Shown here: in pieces, positions 46,801-57,050 of the stretch
Numbering within the stretch: the stretch's first letter is position 1
Layout: the number at the start of each line of letters is the position of its first letter
DNA from: Panorpa germanica
Taxonomy: Eukaryota; Arthropoda; Insecta; Mecoptera; Panorpidae
Assembly (NCBI GenBank): GCA_963678705.1
Contig: OY783210.1
Span: 14,199,331-14,263,330, forward strand
Length of the DNA: 64,000 nucleotides
Reading direction: 5' to 3'
Notes under the pieces: generated by a model
What the model was told of the DNA's origin: nothing
The model's input: only the letters and a program-made list of their open reading frames with translations
Database searches by the model: none
Program-made: the position numbers and the translations under genes

Positions 46801-49800
46801 TTTAATTTCAGTTTAAAATGAATGAGAGAAAACTTTTATAATATATTTATAATGATGAAAAAAACCGTGGGGTACCCTGTACAAATATATGTATTAATAT
46901 TAATATAATGTTATAACGGCTAGACCATGATATAAACACCGTAATTTGAATTTTGGCGCGAAGCCAGAAAAGAAAAGGGATTTAAAAACATCTAATTTAT
47001 GTTTTTTATTTTAGTTTTTGTATTATAAAGTTATATATATGCTATTTCAAAATAACGTCGGAGTCGACAGCAGATGCGTGGGCGATTTTATGCAGGCATT
47101 GCGTTTTCTTTCTGATTCATGTATTTTGCCATGACATCGTCAAAATATAGAGTTAGCAAATAGCTTAGAAAAGTAGAAATATATTACATATATTCTACGA
47201 TATAATAACTCGCAGAAGTTGGCATTTTAGAAAAAATTGGAACTGACGATCCAAATCCATTTCCTTGACTATAATTTACAAGTTTCAAATTAAGTGAATT
47301 ACAATAATTTAAATGTATTCTTCGTTGTATTCTATTGACTAGTTTTTTACGAAATTTTGAGCCCATAATTAAATACATGTTTTCTAATTTCAGGTCGAAG
47401 CAGTCAAAAATCTCCGGAAGAGCCGGAAATACCCGATGACAATGATGACCAATCACCAGATAATTCTGCAAGTCACGTGACCAGAAGAAACAAAATGGCT
47501 ACATCAGTTATAGTGAACATTCCAGCAGCCGGTCTAGGATCCCGACCTGTGTCCGTCCACAGCAGCAGCGGATCCGTTATCACTGATGATGGCGGTTTCA
47601 ATGCTCCATCACCAGACGTCAAAGCCCGACTTCGGCCGCACTCGGACGTCTTCCGAAATGAACCGATGCAAGAAAATGACATTTGTGAAACAATAAACGA
47701 ACACGTTAGACATTCTCATTTTAACAGTGTCATTACAAATTCAGTGCTCGAAGAATTAGAACGTCAAGAAATCAGAGAATTTATTGAAAATGAAAGAAAA
47801 GTACAAGCTGAAAGTTTAGTGGAAGAATTAACGAAAACAACGTTTAAAATATCGTCAGACATTTTTAATGAAATTAAAACTACTGAAAGTGAAATATTGA
47901 ACAATAGTAGTGAAGTTGTAAGTGAAACTATTCAAAATGAATCTTTTGAAGTTTGTGACAATTCTAAAAAAAGTGAAACTTCTATTCTTGATTTGGAAGA
48001 TGTGCAATTTGCTGATGAAAGTGATGGTGAAAATGAAAATGATGTTAAAGTTGAAGATAAAGATGAAAGTGTGCCACCAAATAATAAATTAACAGAGTTG
48101 GAAGTTACTATTCCAGAAACAATGACTCCTGATGAAGCCGAACACTTATTAAGTTCTAGGTATGTGTACTTTTTATATTTTTAAGCTTTATATGCAAGAC
48201 AGGATCGAGTGCTTTTAAATATCCTAGAAAATAACAAAATTTATTTCATATTTTAAACATAATTGACGCGGGTCAATTGGATTGTGAACCATGTCTTAAT
48301 TTCTATTAAACTGTACCTCAAATGTTGAATTATTTTCTAATAAATTGCAATATATTTTTGTCAACGTTTCATAGTATAACGTCATGTTCGTTTCTTTCCG
48401 TCTTACCTGAAATTATTTGCTATCTCTGTCAGACAACAGAGTGTAAAAGAGATAGCATCCTCAAATGTCAATTTTTAGATATTTAATACATGTATTACAA
48501 ATAAACATAAAATATAATCGGGCTCAATTTAATATTTTTTTAATTTTCATTGAAGTGTCCTACTTTGCGGTAATGTATCTGCACACCTGTTAGGCATACA
48601 AAAGAACGATGTATAGAAAATTTGTGGGAAATTGAGTCCTCTATAAAATTGATATTAAGTAATTTTATCATATGACGCACTAGTAAGGAGATATCGCTAA
48701 TAACTGTTTTTAGTTGTCTCTTTTCAAATATGGCGGCGCGTTGAATAACTTGAAGTTTTCATTAATAACCACAATTTTAAAATATATCCAACAATTAAAG
48801 CTAGCGGCCCTCATGTTAGGTAAAAGTGCAAAGTTCCTAGCCTTATATACACGTAATTCACTAGAGTTCTACTGCTGACCGTTCTTTTTACTAAATAAAA
48901 TCTTATCACACCATACACTTCATTGCAGAATTCATTTTGTGAGGTTATGTGTACAATGCTTCGACTAGCACAACAGGAAGCTTATTGAGTCATACTCTCG
49001 GTCCACTGCTACTAGCGCTATTCAACAACACCGGTTACTTTTTGACCAGCCCACGTATATATATTTCAATTAAAATTCTAACGATCCAACTATAAAAAAA
49101 AAGTTCACAATCCATTTGAACAGATAAAATACTTCATATAACTTACTTTTTTGTTTACCTCTTTAGTAGTTTTTGTATCAATTAATACATAATTAACGCA
49201 GAGTAGAATGAGATTCTCAAAGCAACAACAAATCGTTTTTTACATTATAATTAATATAAGAAATGAAATATCTAATTTGCATGTGAGAACAACTTGTTTT
49301 CATCATTCACTTCCTACTTGCTACTTTATTTTATACCCGCTAGTTAGATTTTATTGCTTGTTTCATTTACTATTAAAATTGCAAGGCATAAATATAATTA
49401 ATTAGTTCTGTACCTCATTAATAATATTACGAATACAATAAACATGTGATATTTCAGTCATTTAAAAAAATATTGCTGGGTGGTTAAAAATCAACGAGAC
49501 AAATTTTATTGTATTTAAACTATTATGATTTTATGGTGTTTTCTATTCAAACAATGTTAACTTCATATTGTATTTATTTATTTCATGTTTTTCCAATTAG
49601 ACATTACAATATTTTTCATTAATTCTTTCAGTTGCATAAAATTTTTGCAATGAACAGAAAAATAATTATGTTATCCGAAAGAGACGAAAAATGCTAAACA
49701 ATGTAAATATTTTTTGTTGAATAGAAAACACCATTACATAGCCATGATTTTCCGTGTTGAGAAATAGAACAAATTTTCATAATATCATCATAAAATTATT

Positions 49801-52800
49801 TAGACATATTAATTTCACTATCGTTGATTAAATTTTAGTTGAAAATAACATAGTCCTTTGTATTGTTAATCACCCTATACTAATAATAAATTATTATATG
49901 TATGTGTATCCAATAGTTTAAATCAATCAGAGTAATTCATTGATATAAACATAATCATATTCATATTGCTTTTGTGCAAGTATTATTCGCATTTAATTTT
50001 AATGCTTTTTTTCTTTTCTTTTTATTTTTTGCTGCGTGTATCGTGAATTGTCTGTCTGTGTTTGCCGCTTGCCAAAAAAACACAAAATAATTTGATTAAT
50101 AATTATATAAAACTGAGCAGAATTCTGGAAAATAAAATTGGGTAAGTAATTAAATGTGCTTTTTATATAACTAACCGCTTTGCAATTTATGTTAAGCTTT
50201 AATTTTACTAATTATATTTTCGTTTATTCATATCATTAAGCGCATTAATATTTAAAATAAGAGTAATAAATACTGTATAGGTAATTTTGTTGACCAGCAT
50301 TATGTCAAATTGCATACATAGGTTGTCTTTCAATGGGCTTGTGTCCTATGTCTTAATTTCTATAAAAGTGTACTATATATTGATAAAATGGGTTACTAGA
50401 ACCTCAAATGTTCAATTATTTTTTAATAACTCCTTATATGTTAAGAGATATTAACAATTAAAAAAGTCATTTTGTCTCTTTAATTATTAAAGGGATTCAA
50501 CGTTGTACAACATTCCAAATGCATGTGACATCACAACCGCTGCCAACCTTACAGCTCTGCTATATGTATTTATATATCAAAATATCAAATATTAATTACA
50601 GCTATTTCAAGGAACAATATAATTTCAATATTATGTCTGCCTTAGCAGGGTTAAATAAAATAAAAACTTATTATTCTTGACTTGACTTGATTATTTCGAC
50701 TACCAACAGCTACAAAACATTACCACAGCACTGACCTACTCAACAAATAAATGACGTTAAAATGCATTTCACGCCATACAAATATGGCCGACCATTTCTA
50801 GCACTAAAACTACAATTCAAATTTGTAATTACTATATCTCCGTCAACATTAAGATATTTAATAAAATAGACACGCCAATACACATTTATTAACATCAATT
50901 TCACTCAACAATTGAAAAATCGACCTCTAAAAAATGAGAACGCAAGCCCATTGATAGTAACAAGATATAGAAACTGTTGATATTGTTGACAATTGATAAA
51001 TGACAATATTTCCAATATCATTGTATGAAATGATTTAATACTTTTAATAATAATTTTTATTTTATTTAATTAAAAAAAATACTTTATTAAATAAAATTCA
51101 ATTTCAATTCAAATAAAAAATTTGACAAATAACTTCTTTCTTTTAATACTTTAATATTTATGCTAGCATATACCATTTAGTAGTAATACTAATTGTAACC
51201 GTTGTCGGTATTTCAGAAATCAACCATTATTATCTGATGAAGAAGCACGTGAAATTGTCCGTTTATTATCACCACCATTATCGAAAGATCCACCACAAAC
51301 TTCGTCTCCGGTTCCTGCTGCAAATGCTGCCACACACCACCAAGCGCCACGTGTGTCTGGAGCAGGTGATGAACCTGACTGGTTATCAGATGTTTTGTCT
51401 GCTCCAGAAGAAACATCACTGCTCAATGAGTCCATTAACGAATCGATGAATGAATCCCTACAGTCTATGGATGAAGCTTCTGTTCTAAATGAATCAATGA
51501 AATCTATGAATGAATCTATGCACAGCGTTACAGATAGCATACACAGCGCGACCACTGTAGACGAATCTATGACTTCCAGTAGAGTGGAATCTGTAACAAG
51601 CCATATTACAGGTATACGTTAATTAATAATAGCTCTACATCACAAAAGAAATACATTCTAAATTTATTTAAAGAATTGCTTGTTTTTCTACAGTAGAAAT
51701 AATTGTTTTATTATTTATTTCAGATTCGGTAACTGGATCTGTTACTAGTTTAACCGAACCAGCGGAAGCTGATGATCAAGAATCTTATCCAGATTATCCA
51801 CCATGTGCCAATCAAATTTTACTCGTTGAAAATGGTGTACACTATTACGAAGACGGTCATTTTTGGATGGAAGTTCCAGGCTTACCAGATTCTGAGGATG
51901 ATGATGATTTAGATTATCCAGTATTTGTTAAGAAAAATACTAAAGTTAAATTTAGGTAAGAAAATATACATTTGTTATTATAGTTATTAATTCAATTTTA
52001 CTTTACACTTTCTGATTACTTATAGTTCGGGGCCAATGCAAGTATTTTCCACATTCTCTGTCAGTGACTATGATAGAAGAAATGAAGATGTCGATCCTGT
52101 TGCTGCAAGTGCTGAATATGAACTGGAAAAACGAGTGGAAAAAATGGATGTTTTTCCCGTTCAGTTATTGAAAGGTCCCGAAGGATTAGGTCTCAGTATA
52201 ATAGGTAAATACAAAAATATATGCTCTATTCATATAATAAATTTATCGTTCGTTTAAACTTATATATAATTAAAATAGAAAACATGGATTTGATATCATA
52301 TTGTATAATTCAATTTGTTAGTACATTCTTTAATGATAGCTGGCAGTATGTTTCATGAAACACCTAATTCACCTAACTGACGGAATTCTTCTTTCAAACC
52401 TTTTGTCCAGGAGTCCTGCCTTAATTTTTTGAACCTAACACATCATAAAAACACGAAATTCATAATAATAGGTGTTATTTGTTTCCTCAGGTATGGGTGT
52501 CGGTGCTGATGCTGGTTTAGAAAAGTTAGGAATATTTGTAAAAACAATTACCGAGAATGGAGCAGCTTCTCGTGATTCTCGAATTCAAGTAAACGATCAA
52601 ATTATTGAAGTTGACGGTAAATCATTAGTTGGAGTAACACAAGCATACGCAGCATCCGTTCTTCGAAATACATCTGGAATGGTCAAGTTTCTAATCGGAA
52701 GAGAACGAGACCCACAAAATTCTGAAGTCGCTCAACTTATTAAACAAAGCCTACAAGCAGACAGAGAACGTGAAGAACGATATCAAAGGTATAGTTTAAT

Positions 52801-55800
52801 CTATAAACATTTTTTGATATGAAGGAATCATATAAGCATATATTCAATGTTAGACTATAATGTATATAGTACATATTGCATAAAGCATTTACCTCATTGT
52901 TTGATCAATATTCATTTTTAGGGTGAAATATTTTATAGTTTCAATTTTAAAATAAATGGCTTTATTAGCAATTATATTCTACTATTATATATTTATGTGT
53001 ATTATAGAACAAGTCGACATATGGACTCTCACAGAAGACAATCCGATAATTCTGAAGATTCTACGTTACCTTTATCAGCTAATAGTAGTGTTTGTGAAGG
53101 CCCTTTGAGCCCCCCTGCTGTAGGTGCAGACTCTGTATTTGATCATGATCCAATCACTACTGGACCAACCGATGTGGAAGCACTTAAAAATTTACTGCAA
53201 GAGGTATTTTTCTTAATATTTCTGAACAACACATTTCAAGCATGTTTTTTTAATGGTTTTTGAGTTATAGTTTTTACTAATTTCAACTTTTTAACACTCA
53301 CTGTGAACATACAGTGTATATACACCTATCGTTCTTCAAGAAATATTAATAATAAATGCACAATTTATCAAGTTAATAGTAACAAATCTGTTTTGTTCAC
53401 TGTATCGCATTACTAACACAATCAATTTGTATTTATGTTTTTATTCTGCTTTTATATTAGGACTATATGATCAACATATATTATTACTACATTATTAATT
53501 ATACAAATCTGTATATGACATAATGCTTTGCAATCTATCTGAATGTTTTACTCTTTCTTGCTATTTGTGTTAGAAGAATGTTTTGTAAATTTTTGTTTTT
53601 CTTATTTGTGATGCTTGCAGAGTCAGTTCAAATTAGCACTATCCGAAGGTGACATTACGAGATTAAAAGATAAGGTAACTTTATGACTTAAATATATATT
53701 ACTGTGTGATAATTAATTATAATTCTACATTATACTATGACGTACCAAGTAAATATACTAAAATATTAATTTATGTTAGCTTCTAGAGTTAGAAAATAAT
53801 GGCGCAGAAGCAGAGGAAGTTAACGACCGTTTAAGACAATCAAGTTCTAAGTTAAGAGAAGCTGAGAGAAACTTAACAACTGCCAAAAAGGAATTATCAA
53901 CGTATCAAGAAATGTTAGAAAATTCACAAGGGCAATATTTAATGCTTGAGAAAAAATATAATAAGGCGAAACGTGTAGTAAGGGAATTCCAACAACGAGA
54001 ACTCGATATGATTCACAGAGAAGAGTTTTATCAGCAACTGTTGCAGGAAAAAGATACAGAATATAACGCGCTTGTGAAAACGTTGAAGGATAGAGTAATA
54101 CAACTGGAACACGAATTGCAGGTTCGCTTTCTACTGTCAATAATCTATTGCATTGTGGAGGTTTGTTGAAAATAAATCATTTCATTAAATCAATATCATT
54201 TCTTTAGGAAACTCAAAAAAAAGCAGGACTTCCATTAAGCTTACCATATGATAGCATGGGTTTGAAACAACTGACTCCACAAATGACAAGGCGACAACCA
54301 CCAAAACCATTATTTCAACAATTAGGTAATACACTTGAATTAAAACGAAACGAATGTAATGAAGTATTCTTATTATTAATAAAATCAATTTACTTTTATA
54401 GAAACGGAACTGTCTGATACGGAGATATCGGATATATCACCAGATGGGGATAAAACAGCCACCGTAGAGCGGAAACTTCCAGTTAAAGATGAACTAGACA
54501 GAGCGGTTCCGCAACATGACTTGCTCGATGTATCGGCTAATAAAAGTAAAGGCGATTTAGGTACAAGAGGTGGTCTTGCAAATAGACAACTCCCAAGTGG
54601 AAAGAAGAGTCTTAGTAATAGTAGTTCGGTGCGTTTATTTATATTGTTAGTATTATGAATGGTAAAGTGCTAAATTACTAATGAAATATTTCCTGTTTAG
54701 GATTACGGTTTGGATGAAAGTTCCTGTGAAGAAGATATAACTGAATCTACATCTGTCTCTCATACTGAAAGTTACGCCGTTTCCTCAGACAAACATCACT
54801 CAAATCATCACATACATCAACAAATACAAAGACCAACAACGTTAAATGCAACACACAGTATTACTCAAATGCAAACTCAAACCATCACAAATTCTATTCA
54901 TCAAACATCACAGCATAGTAATGATCAAGTTATTATGAACACAGATGGAACTTATCCGCAACAGCAGGTAGTATCCAAGGAGAAGGCTATTTTATCCCAT
55001 CATTTACACCAAAATAGTGTGGAGTATGCCCAGGTTATTAAAGATAAAAATAGACCTGATAGAAATGAAGTTATCGCAACGGAGAATTTATATTCCCATG
55101 CAACTCATGCAAAAAATACACAGCCATTACACGTGGTGCATCAAAATAGTCCTGATCCTTGGGCTAAAGGTGCTTTGCCTGCTCATGGACAATCGAGAGT
55201 GACGAGGGGTCAAGGTATGATGCGTTTTACTTATTATTATATTTAAAGATAATGTTCGTGATATTTTAATAAATTTAAATAGCTATTACATTATACTTTT
55301 CTGGAATTGCAGGTCCGCCTCCTTCATTAGCTGAACAATTGAAGCAAGTTTTAGCAGAACGAGAAAGAAGATTAACAACAGATGGTTCTCCTGTTCCAAC
55401 TCGCGATAGCACTTCAGATTTAATTGATATCAATAAGCAAAATACTACGTTAGTAACGCAACATCTTGTGGAAGAAATCAGACAAGCTGTTCATGAGGCC
55501 AATGCTAGAGGTATTGCTTATAGAAATAACTCTTCTTGTAAAATACTTTTATCGAAACATGTCTCAAACTATTTTAATTCCAGTTAAGAAAGTTGTTCCT
55601 CAAACTTTGTCTCCTCCTGGATCAGTACCTTGGCAACAACAAGCACCTCCTAGTCCATCAAGTTCTGGTTCTGTATCACCTCTAGGTGCTAATTCACCAA
55701 CTAGAGCTGATTCATGGGGACATCATACCCCTCATGAACTTTCTACCTCAAGTTCGAGTTTTGGAAGTGAAAAGAAGTCATCACATTTTTGGCAAAGTGC

Positions 55801-56183
55801 TCCAGTATCAGACTGGTCCAAGGAACAGGTTGGTATTACGCCTAATAAAATTAATGTTGTCCTGGTGCATTTCCCAATTACCATTAATACGTTTCATTTG
55901 TTTACAGGTATGCCAATGGTTACTTGCATTAGGATTGGAACAACATATACCTAAATTTTTGGAAAATGCTGTTGATGGAAATTCTTTGTTACAATTAGAA
56001 TCACGTGATTTTAAAATATTAGGTGTTAATGGTGATGATAAGTCCCGCTTAAAACGTAAATTAAAAGAATTAAAAATACAAGTAGAAAAAGAAAAGAGAC
56101 AACTAGAAAAGGATCGTAAAGAACGAGATAAAATGATGCGCAAGGCAGAAAAAATGGCTGAAAAAGCAAGCAAAAGAAAATAA
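32397..56183 (+). CDS. Spn: spinophilin/neurabin, PP1- and actin-binding scaffold
   Basis: Fifteen coding exons with GT-AG borders and matching phases join to 1737 codons with one stop (1736 residues). Exons: 32397-33567, 47394-48159, 51217-51611, 51724-51955, 52026-52204, 52491-52788, 53008-53203, 53621-53674, 53780-54121, 54208-54325, 54402-54628, 54701-55214, 55313-55510, 55584-55828, 55908-56183. Domains: N-terminal actin-binding region ([12 protein letters not shown] near 9-20), Pro/Ser-rich stretch (~270-360), PP1-docking KVKF (851-854), PDZ with GLGLSI (908-913), coiled coil (~1080-1211), His/Gln-rich stretch (~1335-1410), SAM (~1638-1702) and a basic coiled tail. Spinophilin/neurabin bundles actin and tethers protein phosphatase 1 at synapses and cell junctions. 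The SAM domain makes it more like vertebrate neurabin-1 than spinophilin. Convergent with Prp3. Confidence 0.95.
34694..35322. mobile_element. full-length ATGGGCTTGTG-family MITE
   Basis: 629 bp, ends AATGGGCTGTGTCCTCATTT and GACACAAGCCCATT. Includes TTTTAGCGCTAGAAATGG and GTCAAGTCAAAGAA as family markers. In Spn intron 1. Confidence 0.85.
36050..36160. repeat. fragment of a dispersed repeat (GTGTTGCCACAGTCTG)
   Basis: GTGTTGCCACAGTCTG, then ATTATTTAAGGCGC and an ACATTCAAAT-like run match, inverted, 27485-27600. Element borders are not visible. Confidence 0.45.
37076..38217. mobile_element. ATGGGCTTGTG-related repeat interrupted by a foldback
   Basis: Left end AATGGGCTTGAAAACCTTGA and following 180 bases match the family; the right part (38100-38217) ends with GTTCACAAGCC. 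Between them sits the foldback at 37288-37940. Confidence 0.5.
37288..37940. mobile_element. foldback element with ~290-bp inverted arms
   Basis: 37288-37578 and 37655-37940 are inverted copies, about 85-90% alike by eye, around a short spacer. Shared blocks include CAGACATCACTTATTTTCTG, TAATGCCCTCTCGCTC-like and AACTGTTTTAAAACGTTTT. No transposase frame; the minus-strand open frame across the right arm is not coding. Confidence 0.75.
38920..39015. repeat. terminal piece of the GGCTTGTGAACC subfamily
   Basis: GGCTTGTGAACCATATCTTA, then ATATTGATAAAGTTGACTAT, as in the right ends of related MITEs. Confidence 0.5.
41484..41727. mobile_element. MITE with ATTCCCACTCACTG ends
   Basis: About 244 bp with inverted ends (ATTCCCACTCACTGAGTTTT left; AAAACAGTGAGTGGGAAT right) extending inward through TTTAAGGTTTTAACC-like sequence. 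An interrupted relative lies at 5641-6170. Confidence 0.75.
42572..43153. mobile_element. ATGGGCTTGTG-family MITE, left end shortened
   Basis: Starts GGCTTGTGTCTCGATTGATG, skipping about 30 bases of the usual left end, then follows the family to GGACACAAGACC. In Spn intron 1. Confidence 0.8.
43781..43847. repeat. (AT)n microsatellite
   Basis: About 67 bases of uninterrupted alternating AT in Spn intron 1. Confidence 0.95.
44985..45104. repeat. right end of a MITE related to the ATGGGCTTGTG family
   Basis: GTATAAAAGAGATGGCAATT, TATCAATATACAATACAGTT and GACATGATTCACAACCCC; same end type as 9599-9652. Confidence 0.55.
45542..46191. mobile_element. hAT-type MITE with 8-bp target duplication
   Basis: Inverted ends CAGAGATGTGCA and TGCAAATCTCTG (one mismatch) flanked on both sides by GATATTGT (45534-45541, 46192-46199). 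Eight-base duplications and CAGAGAT-type ends are characteristic of hAT elements. 650 bp, AT-rich, no transposase. Confidence 0.9.
46647..46885. mobile_element. short MITE with AGGGTGTCCAC ends
   Basis: ATAGGGTGTCCACCGGGT at the left and GTGGGGTACCCTGTAC at the right are imperfectly inverted, about 240 bases apart. No ORF. Confidence 0.45.
47394..48159 (+). CDS. Spn: Spn coding exon 2 (acidic region)
   Basis: Residues 391-645 plus two bases, phase 1 in and phase 2 out. Contains [20 protein letters not shown] and a Glu/Asp/Ser-rich stretch. Acceptor ctaatttcag, donor TAG|GTATGT. Confidence 0.95.
48279..49113. mobile_element. MITE with GGATTGTGAAC ends
   Basis: GGATTGTGAACC at the left and GTTCACAATCC at the right, 835 bp apart. 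Inner sequence (GTAAAAGAGATAGCAT, TTAATTTCTATTAAACTGTA) links it to the ATGGGCTTGTG family as a longer subfamily. In Spn intron 2. Confidence 0.65.
49474..49878. mobile_element. MITE with GGGTGRTTAA ends and inner inverted repeat
   Basis: GGGTGGTTAAAAATCA left and TGTTAATCACCC right; inside, GGTGTTTTCTATTCAA and TTGAATAGAAAACACC are an exact inverted pair about 170 bases apart. In Spn intron 2. Confidence 0.5.
50332..50952. mobile_element. full-length ATGGGCTTGTG-family MITE (reverse)
   Basis: 621 bp, the reverse complement of the 34694 type, ends AATGGGCTTGTGTCCTATGT and CGCAAGCCCATT. In Spn intron 2, 265 bases from exon 3. Confidence 0.85.
51217..51611 (+). CDS. Spn: Spn coding exon 3 (NES-repeat region)
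   Basis: Residues 646-777, phase 2 in and phase 1 out. [18 protein letters not shown], then an acidic [13 protein letters not shown] block and a Ser/Asn/Glu/Met-rich stretch (about 714-765) with repeated NES(I/M). Confidence 0.95.
51724..51955 (+). CDS. Spn: Spn coding exon 4 (leads into PP1-docking KVKF)
   Basis: Residues 778-854 plus two bases, phase 1 in and phase 2 out. Tyr/acidic block [16 protein letters not shown], then KVKF at the end, the R/K-V-x-F motif that docks PP1. Confidence 0.95.
52026..52204 (+). CDS. Spn: Spn coding exon 5 (PP1-binding extension, PDZ start)
   Basis: Residues 855-914, phase 2 in and phase 1 out. [20 protein letters not shown] and [20 protein letters not shown] are near-identical to the PP1-wrapping segment of vertebrate neurabins. 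GLGLSI starts PDZ. Confidence 0.97.
52491..52788 (+). CDS. Spn: Spn coding exon 6 (PDZ)
   Basis: Residues 915-1013, phase 1 in and phase 2 out. [40 protein letters not shown] and [14 protein letters not shown]. Confidence 0.97.
53008..53203 (+). CDS. Spn: Spn coding exon 7
   Basis: Residues 1014-1079, phase 2 in and phase 0 out. Ser-rich linker, then EALKNLLQE opening the coiled coil. Confidence 0.93.
53621..53674 (+). CDS. Spn: Spn coding exon 8 (54-base micro-exon)
   Basis: Residues 1080-1097, phase 0 both sides: [18 protein letters not shown]. Acceptor atgcttgcag, donor AAG|GTAACT. Needed to keep the heptad register. Confidence 0.9.
53780..54121 (+). CDS. Spn: Spn coding exon 9 (coiled coil)
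   Basis: Residues 1098-1211, phase 0 both sides. Heptad-rich, for example [20 protein letters not shown] and [20 protein letters not shown]. Confidence 0.95.
54208..54325 (+). CDS. Spn: Spn coding exon 10
   Basis: Residues 1212-1250, phase 0 in and phase 1 out. [33 protein letters not shown]. Confidence 0.93.
54402..54628 (+). CDS. Spn: Spn coding exon 11
   Basis: Residues 1251-1326, phase 1 in and phase 0 out. [20 protein letters not shown], then a linker. Donor TCG|GTGCGT is weaker than its neighbours but continues the frame. Confidence 0.9.
54701..55214 (+). CDS. Spn: Spn coding exon 12 (His/Gln-rich)
   Basis: Residues 1327-1497, phase 0 in and phase 1 out. His/Gln/Thr-rich ([19 protein letters not shown]), ends VTRGQ. 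Confidence 0.93.
55313..55510 (+). CDS. Spn: Spn coding exon 13
   Basis: Residues 1498-1563, phase 1 both sides. [35 protein letters not shown]. Skippable in frame. Confidence 0.93.
55584..55828 (+). CDS. Spn: Spn coding exon 14
   Basis: Residues 1564-1645, phase 1 in and phase 0 out. Ser/Pro-rich, then [15 protein letters not shown], the first helix of SAM. Confidence 0.95.
55908..56183 (+). CDS. Spn: Spn coding exon 15 (SAM, stop)
   Basis: Residues 1646-1736 and [43 protein letters not shown], then a Lys/Glu coiled tail ending KASKRK. Confidence 0.97.
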   Translation, partial: VCQWLLALGLEQHIPKFLENAVDGNSLLQLESRDFKILGVNGDDKSRLKRKLKELKIQVEKEKRQLEKDRKERDKMMRKAEKMAEKASKRK

Positions 56184-57050
56184 AGAATAAATAACCAATA
56201 ATTAAAACAATTGGTGCGTACATTGTGGTATGCACGAGTTTGTGATCGTCTGTATTTTTTTTATCATTGTTTCGTTAATCGTTTAAATTAATTGAGTATT
56301 TTTTGGAGCTTATTTATTTTATATTTGTAACACATGTTATGTCAATTATGAGCAATGTAGATATGATAATTTTAGCAAAAAGAACGTGGCATGTATCCTA
56401 GAGTTAAATAATCCAATTCGGTTTTACTGGATTTATAACCAGAGAATACTCAGAAGAATTTTTAATGTAAATTTTAAAAAGCAACGAATTTATTTTTTGA
56501 GCTACGTTTTTATTTTTCAAATATTTTTACCTCAAATTTTTTATATATGTTATTTATTTAAAACATATAAAATATTATTGTATTATATTGTGTTTTTACG
56601 TAACAAGTTATTTTTGATTGTATTCTTATTAACTTCAGTATTTTTAAAATGATTTAAAATTGTATAAAGAAATGGTAAAACGGACCTTTTAATGAAAGAA
56701 TTGGACAGTTTTTATTCAGTCAAATAAACTGTTTTCGAAAATATTTCAGATCCAAGAATACACTTTTTGGAATATATATCGTAACATAAAGAAAGATAAA
56801 TGATATTATAATTCTTACTTAAGTTTTCCATTTTGTGAAAAACAGGGATGCCATTTTAGCATAGAAACATGGTGTACTATTCGGTATATTTTATTATGAA
56901 CATTATTTGCGATCAAATATGTATTTCATCATAATAATTTACCGATTTTTATTTAATTATTATCAATAATAATTATTGTACTTGTATTAATATTTAAACA
57001 AAAATAAATAAAACAAATTGTTAATTATTATAAATTTGTAGGTACAATAA
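56184..57050 (+). other. Spn: probable 3' UTR of Spn
   Basis: No coding. AATAAA strings occur at 56186-56191 (too close to the stop to be the main site) and near 57004 and 57043, the latter two giving a 3' UTR of about 0.85 kb. The choice is inference. Confidence 0.4.

Larger units (their letters stand above)
33568..47393 (+). other. Spn: Spn intron 1 (13.8 kb, repeat-filled)
   Basis: Contains ATGGGCTTGTG MITEs (34694, 42572), a foldback in a related repeat (37076-38217), a hAT MITE (45542-46191), the 41484 MITE and an (AT)n tract. No nested gene is supported. The 104-codon open frame at about 43372-43686 lacks splice or start support. A GC-richer patch at 38230-38410 could be an alternative 5' exon but has no decisive signal. 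Confidence 0.7.
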
